Origin: Bdellovibrionales bacterium RBG_16_40_8
GTDB lineage: Bacteria > Bdellovibrionota > Bdellovibrionia > Bdellovibrionales > UBA1609
Assembly (NCBI GenBank): GCA_001769925.1
Contig: MEPT01000050.1
Coordinates: 2,373-16,021, forward strand
Direction: 5' to 3'
DNA length: 13,649 nucleotides
Part shown: positions 6,633 through 13,559 of the stretch, piece by piece
Layout: each line of letters opens with the position of its first letter
Numbering within the stretch: position 1 is the first letter of the stretch
Translations under genes and position numbers: made by a program
Notes under the pieces: generated by a model
What the model saw: the letters and a program-made list of their open reading frames with translations, nothing else
What the model was told of the DNA's origin: nothing
The model's database searches: none

Positions 6633-6998
6633 ATGAGAGGACTAAATAGAATTTTTCTAATCGGTCGCTTAGGAAATGACCCCAGGCTATTCTCGACCGC
6701 CAGTGGTAAATCTTTTACCAATCTGAGTATAGCAACCCATCGCAATACACAGATGGCCGATGGCGAATCAAAAGAAACTACCGACTGGCACTTCGTGCGA
6801 GTGTGGGGCAAACAAGCCGAAACCTGCAGCAAGCACCTAACCAAAGGACGTGCGGTCTCAGTAGAGGGTTACTTGACTCAGTATGTCCAACAAAAAGGAG
6901 ATGGTGAAGCCGAGAGAAAAACCTCAATTAACGCAATACGCGTAGACTTTCTTCCCGGTCCTAATACGCAACCGACCACAACTGAAGCTCAAACTTGA
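6633..6998 (+). CDS. ssb: Single-stranded DNA-binding protein, short form
   Basis: 121 aa with the SSB OB fold: MRGLNRIFLIGRLGNDP at the N-terminus, then SIATHRNT, TDWHFVRVWGKQAETC (Trp52 region), KGRAVSVEGYL and INAIRVDFLPG, all in canonical order. It coats single-stranded DNA in replication, recombination or repair. It is shorter than most bacterial SSBs because the disordered linker is missing, and it ends in PTTTEAQT instead of the acidic DDDIPF-type tip through which SSB recruits partners. The ATG has an excellent Shine-Dalgarno (AAAGGAG, 7 nt upstream). A strong terminator follows directly. It may be a second, specialised SSB; the rest of the genome would show this. Confidence 0.93.
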   Translation: MRGLNRIFLIGRLGNDPRLFSTASGKSFTNLSIATHRNTQMADGESKETTDWHFVRVWGKQAETCSKHLTKGRAVSVEGYLTQYVQQKGDGEAERKTSINAIRVDFLPGPNTQPTTTEAQT

Positions 6999-7004
6999 CT
7001 TTTA

Positions 7005-7055
7005 GACGGCTGCATTCAAAATGTATCTGTGCTGCGCTGCGGCCGTCGTTTTTTT
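7005..7055 (+). terminator. Intrinsic terminator after ssb
   Basis: A 10-bp stem with one G-U pair (GACGGCTGCA at 7005-7014 with TGCGGCCGTC at 7038-7047), a 23-nt loop, and then GTTTTTTT. Its place 6 nt after the ssb stop makes it the ssb terminator; the next plus-strand gene begins only 39 nt beyond it. Confidence 0.85.
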
Positions 7056-7094
7056 AGAAATGCCTATATTTAGGAGAGATTATTAGGAGAACTT

Positions 7095-7589
7095 ATGAAT
7101 AACATCGACTGGATTAAAGAACTAGTTATTACCGAGCAGCAGATGGAGGATACCGGTACCATAAATCTTTCTGCGGTTAGCCTTGATGCGCATCTAGATG
7201 AACAAACCTTAGAATTCATGCAAGACATCAAGGCCGGATTCGTTGAAGCCGCTGCCACCTTTAACCAGTTCAAGGGATCTGCAGTTGGCACTCTCAAGAT
7301 TTACGGAATTTCAAATACTAAAGCAGACTTTATGCTGTTTCGTAATGGCTACAAACTTATTTTTTCAATCAAACGGGCAGGAGAAATAGAAGTTTACAGT
7401 AGCATTATGTCAACGCACTTTTTAACAGGAGCACAAGAACAAGAAGCCAAACCAACCGAAAGAGATAGCATACGTGCACACTGGGGAGCGTATGGCGAAC
7501 TTCAGTGGCACAATAAAAATTTGCCTGTAAAACTCGACTACCTTATTCGTTATTATTTAAGTCGTTTCGTTCGTGAAAGCACTAAGTAA
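7095..7589 (+). CDS. Conserved-looking soluble protein of unknown function
   Basis: 164 aa; I do not recognise a family. There is no signal peptide, membrane segment or obvious catalytic motif. The N-terminal 65 residues (WIKELVITEQQMEDTGTINL, then LDEQTLEFMQDIKAGFVEAA) look helical and acidic, with a strongly periodic hydrophobic pattern. Residues about 62-110 (SAVGTLKIYGISNTKADFML and KLIFSIKRAGEIEVYSSI) look like beta strands. The C-terminus (VKLDYLIRYYLSRFVRES) is an aromatic helix. AGGAG lies 5 nt before the ATG, and a second copy of the same TTAGGAGA-like sequence occurs 13 nt further upstream. Codon use resembles its neighbours. It follows the ssb terminator by 39 nt, so it needs its own promoter (TATATT at 7065-7070 is possible) or read-through. 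Confidence 0.8.
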   Translation: MNNIDWIKELVITEQQMEDTGTINLSAVSLDAHLDEQTLEFMQDIKAGFVEAAATFNQFKGSAVGTLKIYGISNTKADFMLFRNGYKLIFSIKRAGEIEVYSSIMSTHFLTGAQEQEAKPTERDSIRAHWGAYGELQWHNKNLPVKLDYLIRYYLSRFVRESTK

Positions 7590-7725
7590 TAGTTAATCGT
7601 CACAAAGAATTTTTGAAAATATAATTATGATTTTCTTTATAATTTTAATTACTGCGCTCAATCTGGTCTATGCCACACCCGTTAGGCCAGCGATTTATAT
7701 TTCACAGTGCAAATATTCTACTGAG

Positions 7726-7740
7726 CGGCTTGTAAAGCCG
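7726..7740. repeat. 6-bp hairpin in the gene-poor stretch
   Basis: CGGCTT and AAGCCG are perfect inverted repeats separated by GTA. No T-tract follows, so it is not a terminator. It lies inside the suspected gene remnant. Confidence 0.4.
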
Positions 7741-7771
7741 ATACCGGCCCCTAGAACACAAGGCGGTCTGC

Positions 7772-7818
7772 CACTTTGCAAAATCGAAACGCAAACGTAA
7801 TTTGCAACCCGCAAAGTG
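7772..7818. repeat. Nested inverted repeats
   Basis: CACTTTGC (7772-7779) and GCAAAGTG (7811-7818) are perfect 8-bp inverted repeats. Between them GCAAA (7791-7795) and TTTGC (7801-7805) form an inner hairpin with a 5-nt loop. The first suspected frame break of the remnant falls here. There is no terminator-like U-tract. Confidence 0.5.
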
Positions 7819-8097
7819 AACTTTCAACTCTCTCAAGAATTACTAATTTAACACTTTCATTGACTGAGGTTACTGATGCCATTGCCGCTAAAAGTGAATC
7901 TGATTTTATCGCCAAGCTAGTGATCTCTAAAGAATGCGAAAGACACAACATTAGCGTTTCACCCCTGGTTGGAGCAAATTGGCAGCCGCTCAGGGGACTA
8001 TTGGGTTGAGGGCGCTGACATCATAAGCAAACTTCACGAACTCGGCCCCAAAGAATCCGCCGGAATTTATTTCTTACAATAGTAGAATATGTACCTT

Positions 8098-8349
8098 TTA
8101 GGCGGTGACATTTATGCGGGTGGCGCGATGATTAGGGCCATTTTCGTACACAAGCTGAACCGCAAGAGGCAAAGTCGCCACCACCCTAACTAGCACTTTA
8201 TCGTTAATACCTAAAGATTGAAGACTCTCGTTACGAACACGAACAAGATCTCCATTAAAACTTACAATGAACTCATAAGCACTTACATGCTCAACAACTT
8301 GTGCCATAATAAGATCGCCGATACGTAATTTGTGGAGGGTAAATTTCAT
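8098..8349 (-). CDS. Small beta-rich protein, possibly OB/S1-like
   Basis: 83 aa from the ATG at 8349, which lies 4 nt after the stop of the upstream coiled-coil gene; a TTG at 8364 is open but less likely. The core alternates hydrophobic and polar residues in short strands separated by turns (IGDLIMAQVVEH, YEFIVSFNGDLVRVRNESL, INDKVLVRVVATLPLAVQLV). The pattern (G-D-x-V-x-A-x-V then a later K-V-x-V-x-V) resembles a small OB or S1-like barrel, but no family motif is definite. There is no signal peptide. It is the last gene of the long minus-strand run and is probably expressed and used with the coiled-coil protein. No terminator is seen downstream. Confidence 0.7.
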   Translation of the reverse strand: MKFTLHKLRIGDLIMAQVVEHVSAYEFIVSFNGDLVRVRNESLQSLGINDKVLVRVVATLPLAVQLVYENGPNHRATRINVTA

Positions 8350-8353
8350 AAAT

Positions 8354-9064
8354 TTAATCTTCAATAACGGTTCGTGAAAGCTGTGCGCGATCTACAATAA
8401 TACGCGGAAATTTTACTGAGCGTATAGTAGGCTTTGCTTGTTTTTCTAAATCTGCAACTTCGCGAACGGCGCGCTTAAAGCCCGCCTCAATTTGCTGAAG
8501 AGAACTCAAATCAGTTTTTGGCGCCTGAAAAACATCATCAACTCGTTTATTTTTTGCCCACTCTGGCAAAAGTTCTGGGTTAAATGTGAGATCTTCACGA
8601 TTTACCTTGGCGATAAATTCTACTTCACTGCGTGGTAGGTCAATTTTTGCTAAAATTTCATCTACCGACTGGCCGCTGTTGGCAAATTTTGCCGCCTGCA
8701 CATATTTCGATTGCTGATTGCGCTCTAAAATTTCTTGATGCGGTACTTTATCTTGAAAAATTTCTGCTACATCTAAAGTCTTTCGCATTGATTGCTCAAT
8801 TTTCATCAAGGTTTCTTCTGCTTGAACCATTTTGCTCTGTAAACCTTTACCGCGTTCATCTAAAATTTGTGTAAGCTGCTTAACCTGTGTGTCGGTACGA
8901 TCAGATAAATCTTCAAGAACAGCAATTTTACTTTGCAAAAGCTGTAATCCACGGCTCAATCGCGGATCTTCTTTTGCGGGACGCGATTGGCGAGCCCAAA
9001 GAACTACAAGTGCGAGAACAACAAAAAAGTTGAACGTAAATAACGAAAAAAAACCTATCGACAT
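8354..9064 (-). CDS. Membrane-anchored coiled-coil protein with a DUF2802-like segment
   Basis: 236 aa. Residues about 5-23 are one N-terminal transmembrane helix, followed by Arg/Lys, so the rest probably lies in the cytoplasm. Residues about 40-105 form a coiled coil. A segment at about 120-155 (YVQAAKFANSGQSVDEILAK then LPRSEVEFIAKVN) has the A-x-x-L/F-A-x-x-G-x-S-x-x-E-I pattern and helix-turn-helix shape of DUF2802-type proteins, which often lie near flagellar or motility genes. The last 60 residues are basic and Pro-containing. The start at 9064 has only a weak AAAG upstream. A 96-nt gap separates it from the aminotransferase gene, so it may have its own promoter. The domain name is from memory of the pattern, not a search. 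Confidence 0.72.
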   Translation of the reverse strand: MSIGFFSLFTFNFFVVLALVVLWARQSRPAKEDPRLSRGLQLLQSKIAVLEDLSDRTDTQVKQLTQILDERGKGLQSKMVQAEETLMKIEQSMRKTLDVAEIFQDKVPHQEILERNQQSKYVQAAKFANSGQSVDEILAKIDLPRSEVEFIAKVNREDLTFNPELLPEWAKNKRVDDVFQAPKTDLSSLQQIEAGFKRAVREVADLEKQAKPTIRSVKFPRIIVDRAQLSRTVIED

Positions 9065-9160
9065 ACTTTAATTCTACGGTGCGCCATGAGAGGCGACAAC
9101 AAGACGAAGGTCCAAATCCTTATGCAGTGACAAAGTCAACCATGCGCAAGTAGATATGAA

Positions 9161-10354
9161 CTAGCTAAGTTCACTCGCGAAGGTCTTAATACGCTCAATA
9201 GCCTCAACCATTCGTGACTCGCGAAGCGCAAAGCTCAGGCGAACAAACCCCTCTAGCCCAAATTCAACCCCTGGCACAACAGCAACGTTTTGCGCCTCAA
9301 GCAGTGCTGCTGAAAATTCGCTAGATCCTGTAAGCTTTCTACCTTTATAACTTTTGCCAAGCAAATTACGAATATCCGTCCAAACGTAAAACGCTCCGTC
9401 TGGGGCGGTTACCTTCACTCCCGAAATTTGTGATAAAAGCATAACGGCACGATCTTTACGTGCAGTCAATTCAACCATGGCCTTTTTTAATTCCGGCTCG
9501 CCTTTTTCAATCGCTGCAAGTGCAGCTTTTTGTGACATAGAAGCCGCCTGACTAACCGACTGCGATTGATAATTTGTCATTGCCTTGATCCAAGGTTGCG
9601 GACCAAGAGCCCACCCCACACGCCAACCGGTCATAGAGTAAGTTTTCGATGCGCCATTTACTACAAGCACTCGAGGTTTAAGCTCGGGTGCGACTTGCAG
9701 AATATTGGGCGCTAGTCCTTTAGAAAATACCAGACGATTATAGATATCATCTGACAACACAAGTACCCTCGGATTATCTCTTAAAACTTGTGCTAATTGC
9801 AGCAGCTCATCTTTGGTATACATTAGCCCCGTCGGATTGCTGGGACTATTTAGTATTAACATTTTTGTTTTTGGCGTAATGTGCTTATGCAAAATTTCAG
9901 CAGTTAACTTGAAATTTGCTTTTTCATCACAACTTGCAATAACCGGTTTGCCTGCTGCTAACTCAACCATTACCGGATAGCTTACCCAATAGGGTGCCGG
10001 TATTACCACTTCGTCACCAGGATCAATTGCACATTGCAATGCTGAAAAAATAACGAACTTTCCCCCTGTTGTTACGGTGACGTCATCGGCGGCAAACCCC
10101 ATACCTAAATCGCGTGAAGTTTGCTCTGCGATGGCTTGGCGAAGTTCAATAATACCATTAGCAGCAGTATATTTAGAAAATCCCTCATTTATGGCTTTTA
10201 CTCCAGCCAGCTTAGCACACTCTAAAGTATCCCAATCGGGCTCGCCAACAGATAGTGAAATTACGTCTTTACCTTGTGCCGCAAGCTCTTTAGCTTTTGC
10301 TGCTAACGCCAACGTTGGTGACGGTTTTAAATTTTTTGCTCGTTGTGAAATCAT
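9161..10354 (-). CDS. Class I PLP-dependent aminotransferase, aspartate aminotransferase type
   Basis: 397 aa, the usual length for subgroup Ib aspartate aminotransferases (AspB/AatA type). It would transfer the amino group between aspartate and 2-oxoglutarate using PLP. Visible landmarks are LSVGEPDWDT (34-43), YTAANGIIELR (62-72), APYWVSYP (120-127), NSPSNPTG (169-176), DDIY (202-205) with the Asp that binds the PLP ring nitrogen, and ASKTYSMTGWRVGW (235-248), in which K237 forms the Schiff base and R245 contacts phosphate. R372 in VRLSFA would bind the substrate alpha-carboxylate. Some relatives act on prephenate or glutamate, so the substrate is probable only. The start ATG overlaps the coaD stop by 4 nt. 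Confidence 0.93.
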   Translation of the reverse strand: MISQRAKNLKPSPTLALAAKAKELAAQGKDVISLSVGEPDWDTLECAKLAGVKAINEGFSKYTAANGIIELRQAIAEQTSRDLGMGFAADDVTVTTGGKFVIFSALQCAIDPGDEVVIPAPYWVSYPVMVELAAGKPVIASCDEKANFKLTAEILHKHITPKTKMLILNSPSNPTGLMYTKDELLQLAQVLRDNPRVLVLSDDIYNRLVFSKGLAPNILQVAPELKPRVLVVNGASKTYSMTGWRVGWALGPQPWIKAMTNYQSQSVSQAASMSQKAALAAIEKGEPELKKAMVELTARKDRAVMLLSQISGVKVTAPDGAFYVWTDIRNLLGKSYKGRKLTGSSEFSAALLEAQNVAVVPGVEFGLEGFVRLSFALRESRMVEAIERIKTFASELS

Positions 10355-10830
10355 ACTCGACCTTTCTTCGCTAGTGCCCTAGCCACATTTTCAGGGACAA
10401 ATTCTGATGTGTCGCCCCTAAAACTTGCAATTTCACGCACCAGAGTTGATGAAATAAAAGCAAACTTAGGATCAGCCATAATAAATAATGTTTCAATATC
10501 GGGTTTAAGTTTTTTATTAGCGTCAGCCAGGTTAAGCTCATGCTCACAATCAGACGAAGTTCGCATGCTGCGCGCGATTAGATTAATGCCTTCTTCTTTT
10601 GCTGCTGTGACTGTCAAAGCCTGGCCACCCCTTACCTCAATGCCTTGCTGCTCACCCAAAGCCTCTTGAATTAATTTAATTCTTTCATCATTTTTAAAAT
10701 AATAATTTTTTCGGCTAGAGTCTGCTACAAGTACAACTACTCGATCAAAAATTTTTCTAAGGCGCAAAATTACATCTATATGTCCTTTGGTGATCGGATC
10801 AAAACTTCCTGGATATAAAATAGCCTTCAT
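10351..10830 (-). CDS. coaD: Phosphopantetheine adenylyltransferase CoaD
   Basis: CoaD adenylates 4'-phosphopantetheine to dephospho-CoA, the fourth step of CoA synthesis. The 159-aa length is typical. It has the nucleotidyltransferase start YPGSFDPITKGH (6-17), where TKGH is the (T/H)xGH motif, and ISSTLVREI (126-134), the ISSTxxR motif for ATP. The substrate segment reads ARSMRTSSDCEHEL (86-99): both arginines are kept, though the more usual form is RGLRxxxDFExE. The start lies 2 nt after the rsmD stop, and the gene runs into the aminotransferase with an ATGA overlap. The same rsmD-coaD order is found in many bacteria. Confidence 0.96.
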   Translation of the reverse strand: MKAILYPGSFDPITKGHIDVILRLRKIFDRVVVLVADSSRKNYYFKNDERIKLIQEALGEQQGIEVRGGQALTVTAAKEEGINLIARSMRTSSDCEHELNLADANKKLKPDIETLFIMADPKFAFISSTLVREIASFRGDTSEFVPENVARALAKKGRV

Positions 10831-10832
10831 TG

Positions 10833-11378
10833 TTACTCCCGCTGAAAGAAAGAAGCAGATTTATCACCAAATTGCCTCCTATCCAAGAGGCGAAATGGAC
10901 CATATTTGTCATCTATGCGTTCGTGGCGACTCGCTTCAATAACTACCCTAGTATTAATTGCTGCGACTTGGCTATGGGCAATGGCCAGCATGCATTTGTG
11001 AGCAATTTCTTCAGTAAAAGGAGGGTCAATAAAAATCACGCTAAACGGCTCACCCTTATAAGATTTAAGAAAATCAAAGACATCTTGTGCTGAAACGCGC
11101 ACGTTTGATGTTACACCTAACTCTTGCAAATTATCTTTAATTATGCGCAGAGAAGTTTTGTTATTTTCTACAAACTCTACATAATTTGCCCCACGAGACA
11201 GCGCCTCAATGCCTAAATTACCAGTGCCTGAAAATAAATCTAACACTCGCGCATCTGAGATCTCATGGGTAAGAATATTAAATATGGTTTCTTTAACTCG
11301 ATCGGTGGTCGGGCGAATGTGCGGGGCCTTGAAACCAATCAGCCGTCTACTTTTAAAACGCCCAGAAATAACTCGCAT
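10833..11378 (-). CDS. rsmD: 16S rRNA (guanine-966-N2) methyltransferase RsmD
   Basis: 181 aa from the ATG at 11378, whose MRVISGRFKSRRL start is the conserved N-terminus of RsmD. The frame extends upstream to 11471, but that part overlaps the PilZ-like gene and is not family-like. IRPTTDRVKETIFNIL (21-36) is the second signature. VLDLFSGTGNLGIEALSRGA (45-64) is the SAM-binding motif, and FIDPPF (116-121) is the (D/N)PP(Y/F) catalytic motif of N-methyltransferases, with Phe where Tyr is commoner. It methylates G966 of the 16S rRNA (E. coli numbering) in the 30S subunit. The next upstream gene ends 5 nt before the start. Confidence 0.95.
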   Translation of the reverse strand: MRVISGRFKSRRLIGFKAPHIRPTTDRVKETIFNILTHEISDARVLDLFSGTGNLGIEALSRGANYVEFVENNKTSLRIIKDNLQELGVTSNVRVSAQDVFDFLKSYKGEPFSVIFIDPPFTEEIAHKCMLAIAHSQVAAINTRVVIEASRHERIDDKYGPFRLLDRRQFGDKSASFFQRE

Positions 11379-11383
11379 ATCAA

Positions 11384-11743
11384 TTACGCATTCTGCGTTC
11401 TTAAGTATAGCAAAAATTTTGAAATTGTTACCTGATTCTGCTCTGTTAGTGAATGAAAATGAAGCTCGCAAAGCTTTTTAGGCGACGGGGGGGCCTCACC
11501 TTCTTTTAATTTTTTTTGCACTGGTTTACGAAAAAATTGATCATAGTGTTTTATAGATCTAGCTCGCTGAACAATGACTGTTTTCTCATTTAGCTGAATA
11601 GTCAAATTCAGATATGTCCCAACCTTAAAAGGTATATTATCAACCTCAACTAATAAACCCCTTGCCGTAAGTTTCATCACAAATCCAGATATTTTATCTG
11701 GCCCATTTTCTACTATAACTGGGACTGGCTGTCTTAAATTCAT
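11384..11743 (-). CDS. PilZ-like domain protein with degenerate c-di-GMP motifs
   Basis: 119 aa. The stretch SGFVMKLTARGLLVEVDN followed by FKVGTYLNLTIQL has the strand pattern of a PilZ barrel, the domain that binds cyclic di-GMP. The usual RxxxR motif is not found, and the (D/N)xSxxG motif would be the altered KLTARG, so c-di-GMP binding is doubtful. The C-terminal part carries a basic linker (RKPVQKKLKEGEAPP) and a final helix. The start overlaps the receiver gene's stop by one base (TAATG). The order kinase, receiver, PilZ-like protein suggests a signalling unit, with this protein as a possible output. The fold assignment is moderate and the function inferred. Confidence 0.65.
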   Translation of the reverse strand: MNLRQPVPVIVENGPDKISGFVMKLTARGLLVEVDNIPFKVGTYLNLTIQLNEKTVIVQRARSIKHYDQFFRKPVQKKLKEGEAPPSPKKLCELHFHSLTEQNQVTISKFLLYLRTQNA

Positions 11744-12102
11744 TAGTTCACCACCATAAGGTTTTCGGCTATCTGCACTACAGCAAATATATCGGTAAAT
11801 GGTTTTGGTATAAACATGTCAGCACCTAATTCATTTGCTTTTTTTAAATTATATTCACCCGCATAAGCAGACATTAAAATTATTTTTGCGTTACCGCGAT
11901 TTTCAATTTGATCTAAAACCTGTGGACCTGTCAAACCCGGCATTAAAATATCAAGTAGAATAATATCTGGTGCCTCAGCTTGCCAAATTTCTAGGCCTTT
12001 CACTCCGTCATCAGCCTCAAATACGACATGTCCGTAGTTTGCAAATGCGCGAACAAGACTGCGACGAATAAGTGGTTCGTCGTCAACAATCAGCACCTTC
12101 AC
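11743..12102 (-). CDS. Single-domain response regulator (receiver only)
   Basis: 119 aa, a complete CheY-like receiver and nothing else. It has the acidic pocket D7-D8 (VDDEP), the phospho-acceptor D51 in LLDILMPG, S78 in ILMSAY, and K100 in PKPF. With no output domain it must act through another protein, perhaps the PilZ-like product encoded next or by feedback to the kinase. It starts at a GTG that overlaps the kinase stop by 4 nt (GTGA), so kinase and receiver are a cognate pair with coupled translation. Confidence 0.93.
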   Translation of the reverse strand: MKVLIVDDEPLIRRSLVRAFANYGHVVFEADDGVKGLEIWQAEAPDIILLDILMPGLTGPQVLDQIENRGNAKIILMSAYAGEYNLKKANELGADMFIPKPFTDIFAVVQIAENLMVVN

Positions 12103-13559
12103 CCCACTGCCGCCTTTGCCTGCGGTAAAGTTATTATAAACTCACTACCAATATTTAATTCACTATTAACTATAATATTACCAGCAAATTTTTCTACAAT
12201 ATTTTTACTCATGCTCAAACCAAGACCTGTGCCTTCGCCAGTTGATTTTGTAGTAAAGAAAAAATCGAATATTTGGTCTCGTATAGATGGATCAATACCC
12301 CCGCCAGTATCTGAAATTATTAATTGAACCTCGTTGGCGCCGCCTTTCTTATAAACTTCAGTTTTCACCGTAAGAACACCGCTATTGCCCATGGCCTGCG
12401 CTGCATTTTTAATTATGTTGAACACTACTTGCTGCATTAAATGTGGCTCTACGAGAACAAAGCAATTTTTTTCAGTCAATTTAAGTTGCAATTCAAATTG
12501 AAAAATTAATGTTTTTAATAGAGGCAATGTTCGCTGTACAATATCGTTAATAGAAATTAGGACTTTTTGATTTTCTAGTTTATCAGAAGAAAACTCAAGC
12601 AAGTTTTTAATGATCACCTGACATCGCTCAGCCGCCATCTCAACTTCATGCAAATCTGCAAAAATATCTGTGCCAGGAGAAGCTTTACGAATTAACACCT
12701 GTGCCAGAGAACGTATGCCAGTAAGCGGATTATTTAATTCATGTGCAATATTGCCAGCCATGTTACCAAGTGCGGCCATTTTTTCATTTTGAATCATTTG
12801 TTTTTTTAATCGTTGTGCTAGTGTAACATCTATGTAGTGATTAATTATGTTTGAGGGCGACTGATTTTCGCCAGTAATTATAGGATAAGAACGAATTTCA
12901 TATATTTTGTTGTTAACTTTTAATGTTTTCTCAAACAAATCTTTCGATTTAACATTTTGTAGATTTTCGGTAAAAGATTTATTGGCTCTCAATATTTGCG
13001 CTTCTGAATCAAAAATAACTATGGGGTCTTGCAATCCATCGAAGGTTTGCTCCCATAACAGTGCCGCCTCATTCAAGTCGTTTTCAAGAAGAAGTCGATC
13101 AAGCACTATACTAATAGATTGCAACCGATCGCCTATAAACTCGGTAAACTCAACTAACCGATCACCTACCAACGCATGCTCAAAAAATAAAATGGCTGAA
13201 ACGAGCAGCTGATCATTTGATGACTTTCTCTTAAGCTGTAATGGTATTGTAAGAAGTTTACCGAAGGGTCTACCAAAGACATTCGCTAGAAATTGACTGT
13301 CTTGAATATTATTAAGTCTAATTTTTGCTTGCTGCGGCCAAACGCCCGGCACATCTTTTTTAATAATTTTAGAACCCTGGTAAAAAAGCAAATGAAGTTC
13401 GTTTTGTGATTGAGCGTAGGCAAGAAGTGGATTTTCAACGGTTTTAAATGCCTTTATTTCATTTTTCAATAAAGACATAAGCTGATAGACAGATGCAACG
13501 CCTGACATATCTTTAACAAAATGGCTAAGATTTCTCTCACGGGCAATTTTTTTCGTCAC
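12099..13559 (-). CDS. Soluble sensor histidine kinase (GAF-like, PAS, HisKA, HATPase)
   Basis: 486 aa with no transmembrane segment, so probably cytoplasmic. Residues about 20-160 look like a GAF-type sensory domain and about 170-250 like a PAS domain (DGLQDPIVIFDSEAQILRAN). The HisKA domain follows, with H273 in NIAHELNNPLTGIR as the phosphorylated histidine. The ATPase domain has N385 (NIIKNAAQAM), the G1 box DTGGGID (417-423), an F box FDFFFTTK and the G2 box GTGLGLS (443-449). All key residues are present. It should autophosphorylate and pass phosphate to D51 of the adjacent receiver. The start is a GTG at 13559, the first codon after an in-frame stop; GAGG occurs 11-12 nt upstream. The input signal cannot be inferred. 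Confidence 0.94.
   Translation of the reverse strand: MTKKIARERNLSHFVKDMSGVASVYQLMSLLKNEIKAFKTVENPLLAYAQSQNELHLLFYQGSKIIKKDVPGVWPQQAKIRLNNIQDSQFLANVFGRPFGKLLTIPLQLKRKSSNDQLLVSAILFFEHALVGDRLVEFTEFIGDRLQSISIVLDRLLLENDLNEAALLWEQTFDGLQDPIVIFDSEAQILRANKSFTENLQNVKSKDLFEKTLKVNNKIYEIRSYPIITGENQSPSNIINHYIDVTLAQRLKKQMIQNEKMAALGNMAGNIAHELNNPLTGIRSLAQVLIRKASPGTDIFADLHEVEMAAERCQVIIKNLLEFSSDKLENQKVLISINDIVQRTLPLLKTLIFQFELQLKLTEKNCFVLVEPHLMQQVVFNIIKNAAQAMGNSGVLTVKTEVYKKGGANEVQLIISDTGGGIDPSIRDQIFDFFFTTKSTGEGTGLGLSMSKNIVEKFAGNIIVNSELNIGSEFIITLPQAKAAVG

Larger units (their letters stand above)
7627..8082 (+). pseudogene. Probable frame-disrupted remnant of a small exported protein
   Basis: No single frame is open across this stretch, but three pieces read like one protein. 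Frame a (7627-7800) encodes a signal-peptide-like start, MIFFIILITALNLVYATPV, and runs to a TAA. Frame b, open from 7755 to 8009, encodes an amphipathic, protein-like stretch including SRITNLTLSLTEVTDAIAAK and SPLVGANW. Frame a again, open from 7924 to 8082, ends with DYWVEGADIISKLHELGPKE and a double stop TAGTAG. The two shifts cancel out. No Shine-Dalgarno precedes 7627. It fits a decaying gene, or two compensating sequencing errors; a pair of unrelated tiny ORFs is less likely. The family is not recognised. Confidence 0.4.

Noticed and set aside
7070..7297. Minus-strand frame opposite the 164-aa gene
   Set aside because: The plus-strand gene has a strong Shine-Dalgarno and sensible composition; the shadow is Ser/Cys-rich and lacks both.
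7600..7660. AT-rich imperfect hairpin (AATTAT...ATAATT) as terminator of the 164-aa gene
   Set aside because: Short all-AT stem with no clean T-tract; too weak to call.
7771..7800. Programmed -1 frameshift site joining the pieces of the remnant
   Set aside because: The direction would fit -1, and hairpins follow, but no proper X XXY YYZ heptamer lies in the zero frame, and a second shift of opposite sign would also be needed.
8632..9071. Two overlapping plus-strand frames opposite the coiled-coil gene
   Set aside because: Cys/Leu-rich antisense of a coherent gene with TM and coiled coil; no ribosome binding sites.
9065..9160. TTGACT on the minus strand and a bulged TGCGC...GCGCA inverted repeat before the coiled-coil gene
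   Set aside because: No acceptable -10 at 16-18 nt and the repeat arms are about 60 nt apart with a bulge; insufficient for a promoter or terminator call.
10830..11093. 87-codon plus-strand frame opposite rsmD
   Set aside because: Lies entirely antisense to well-conserved RsmD sequence and has no protein-family features.
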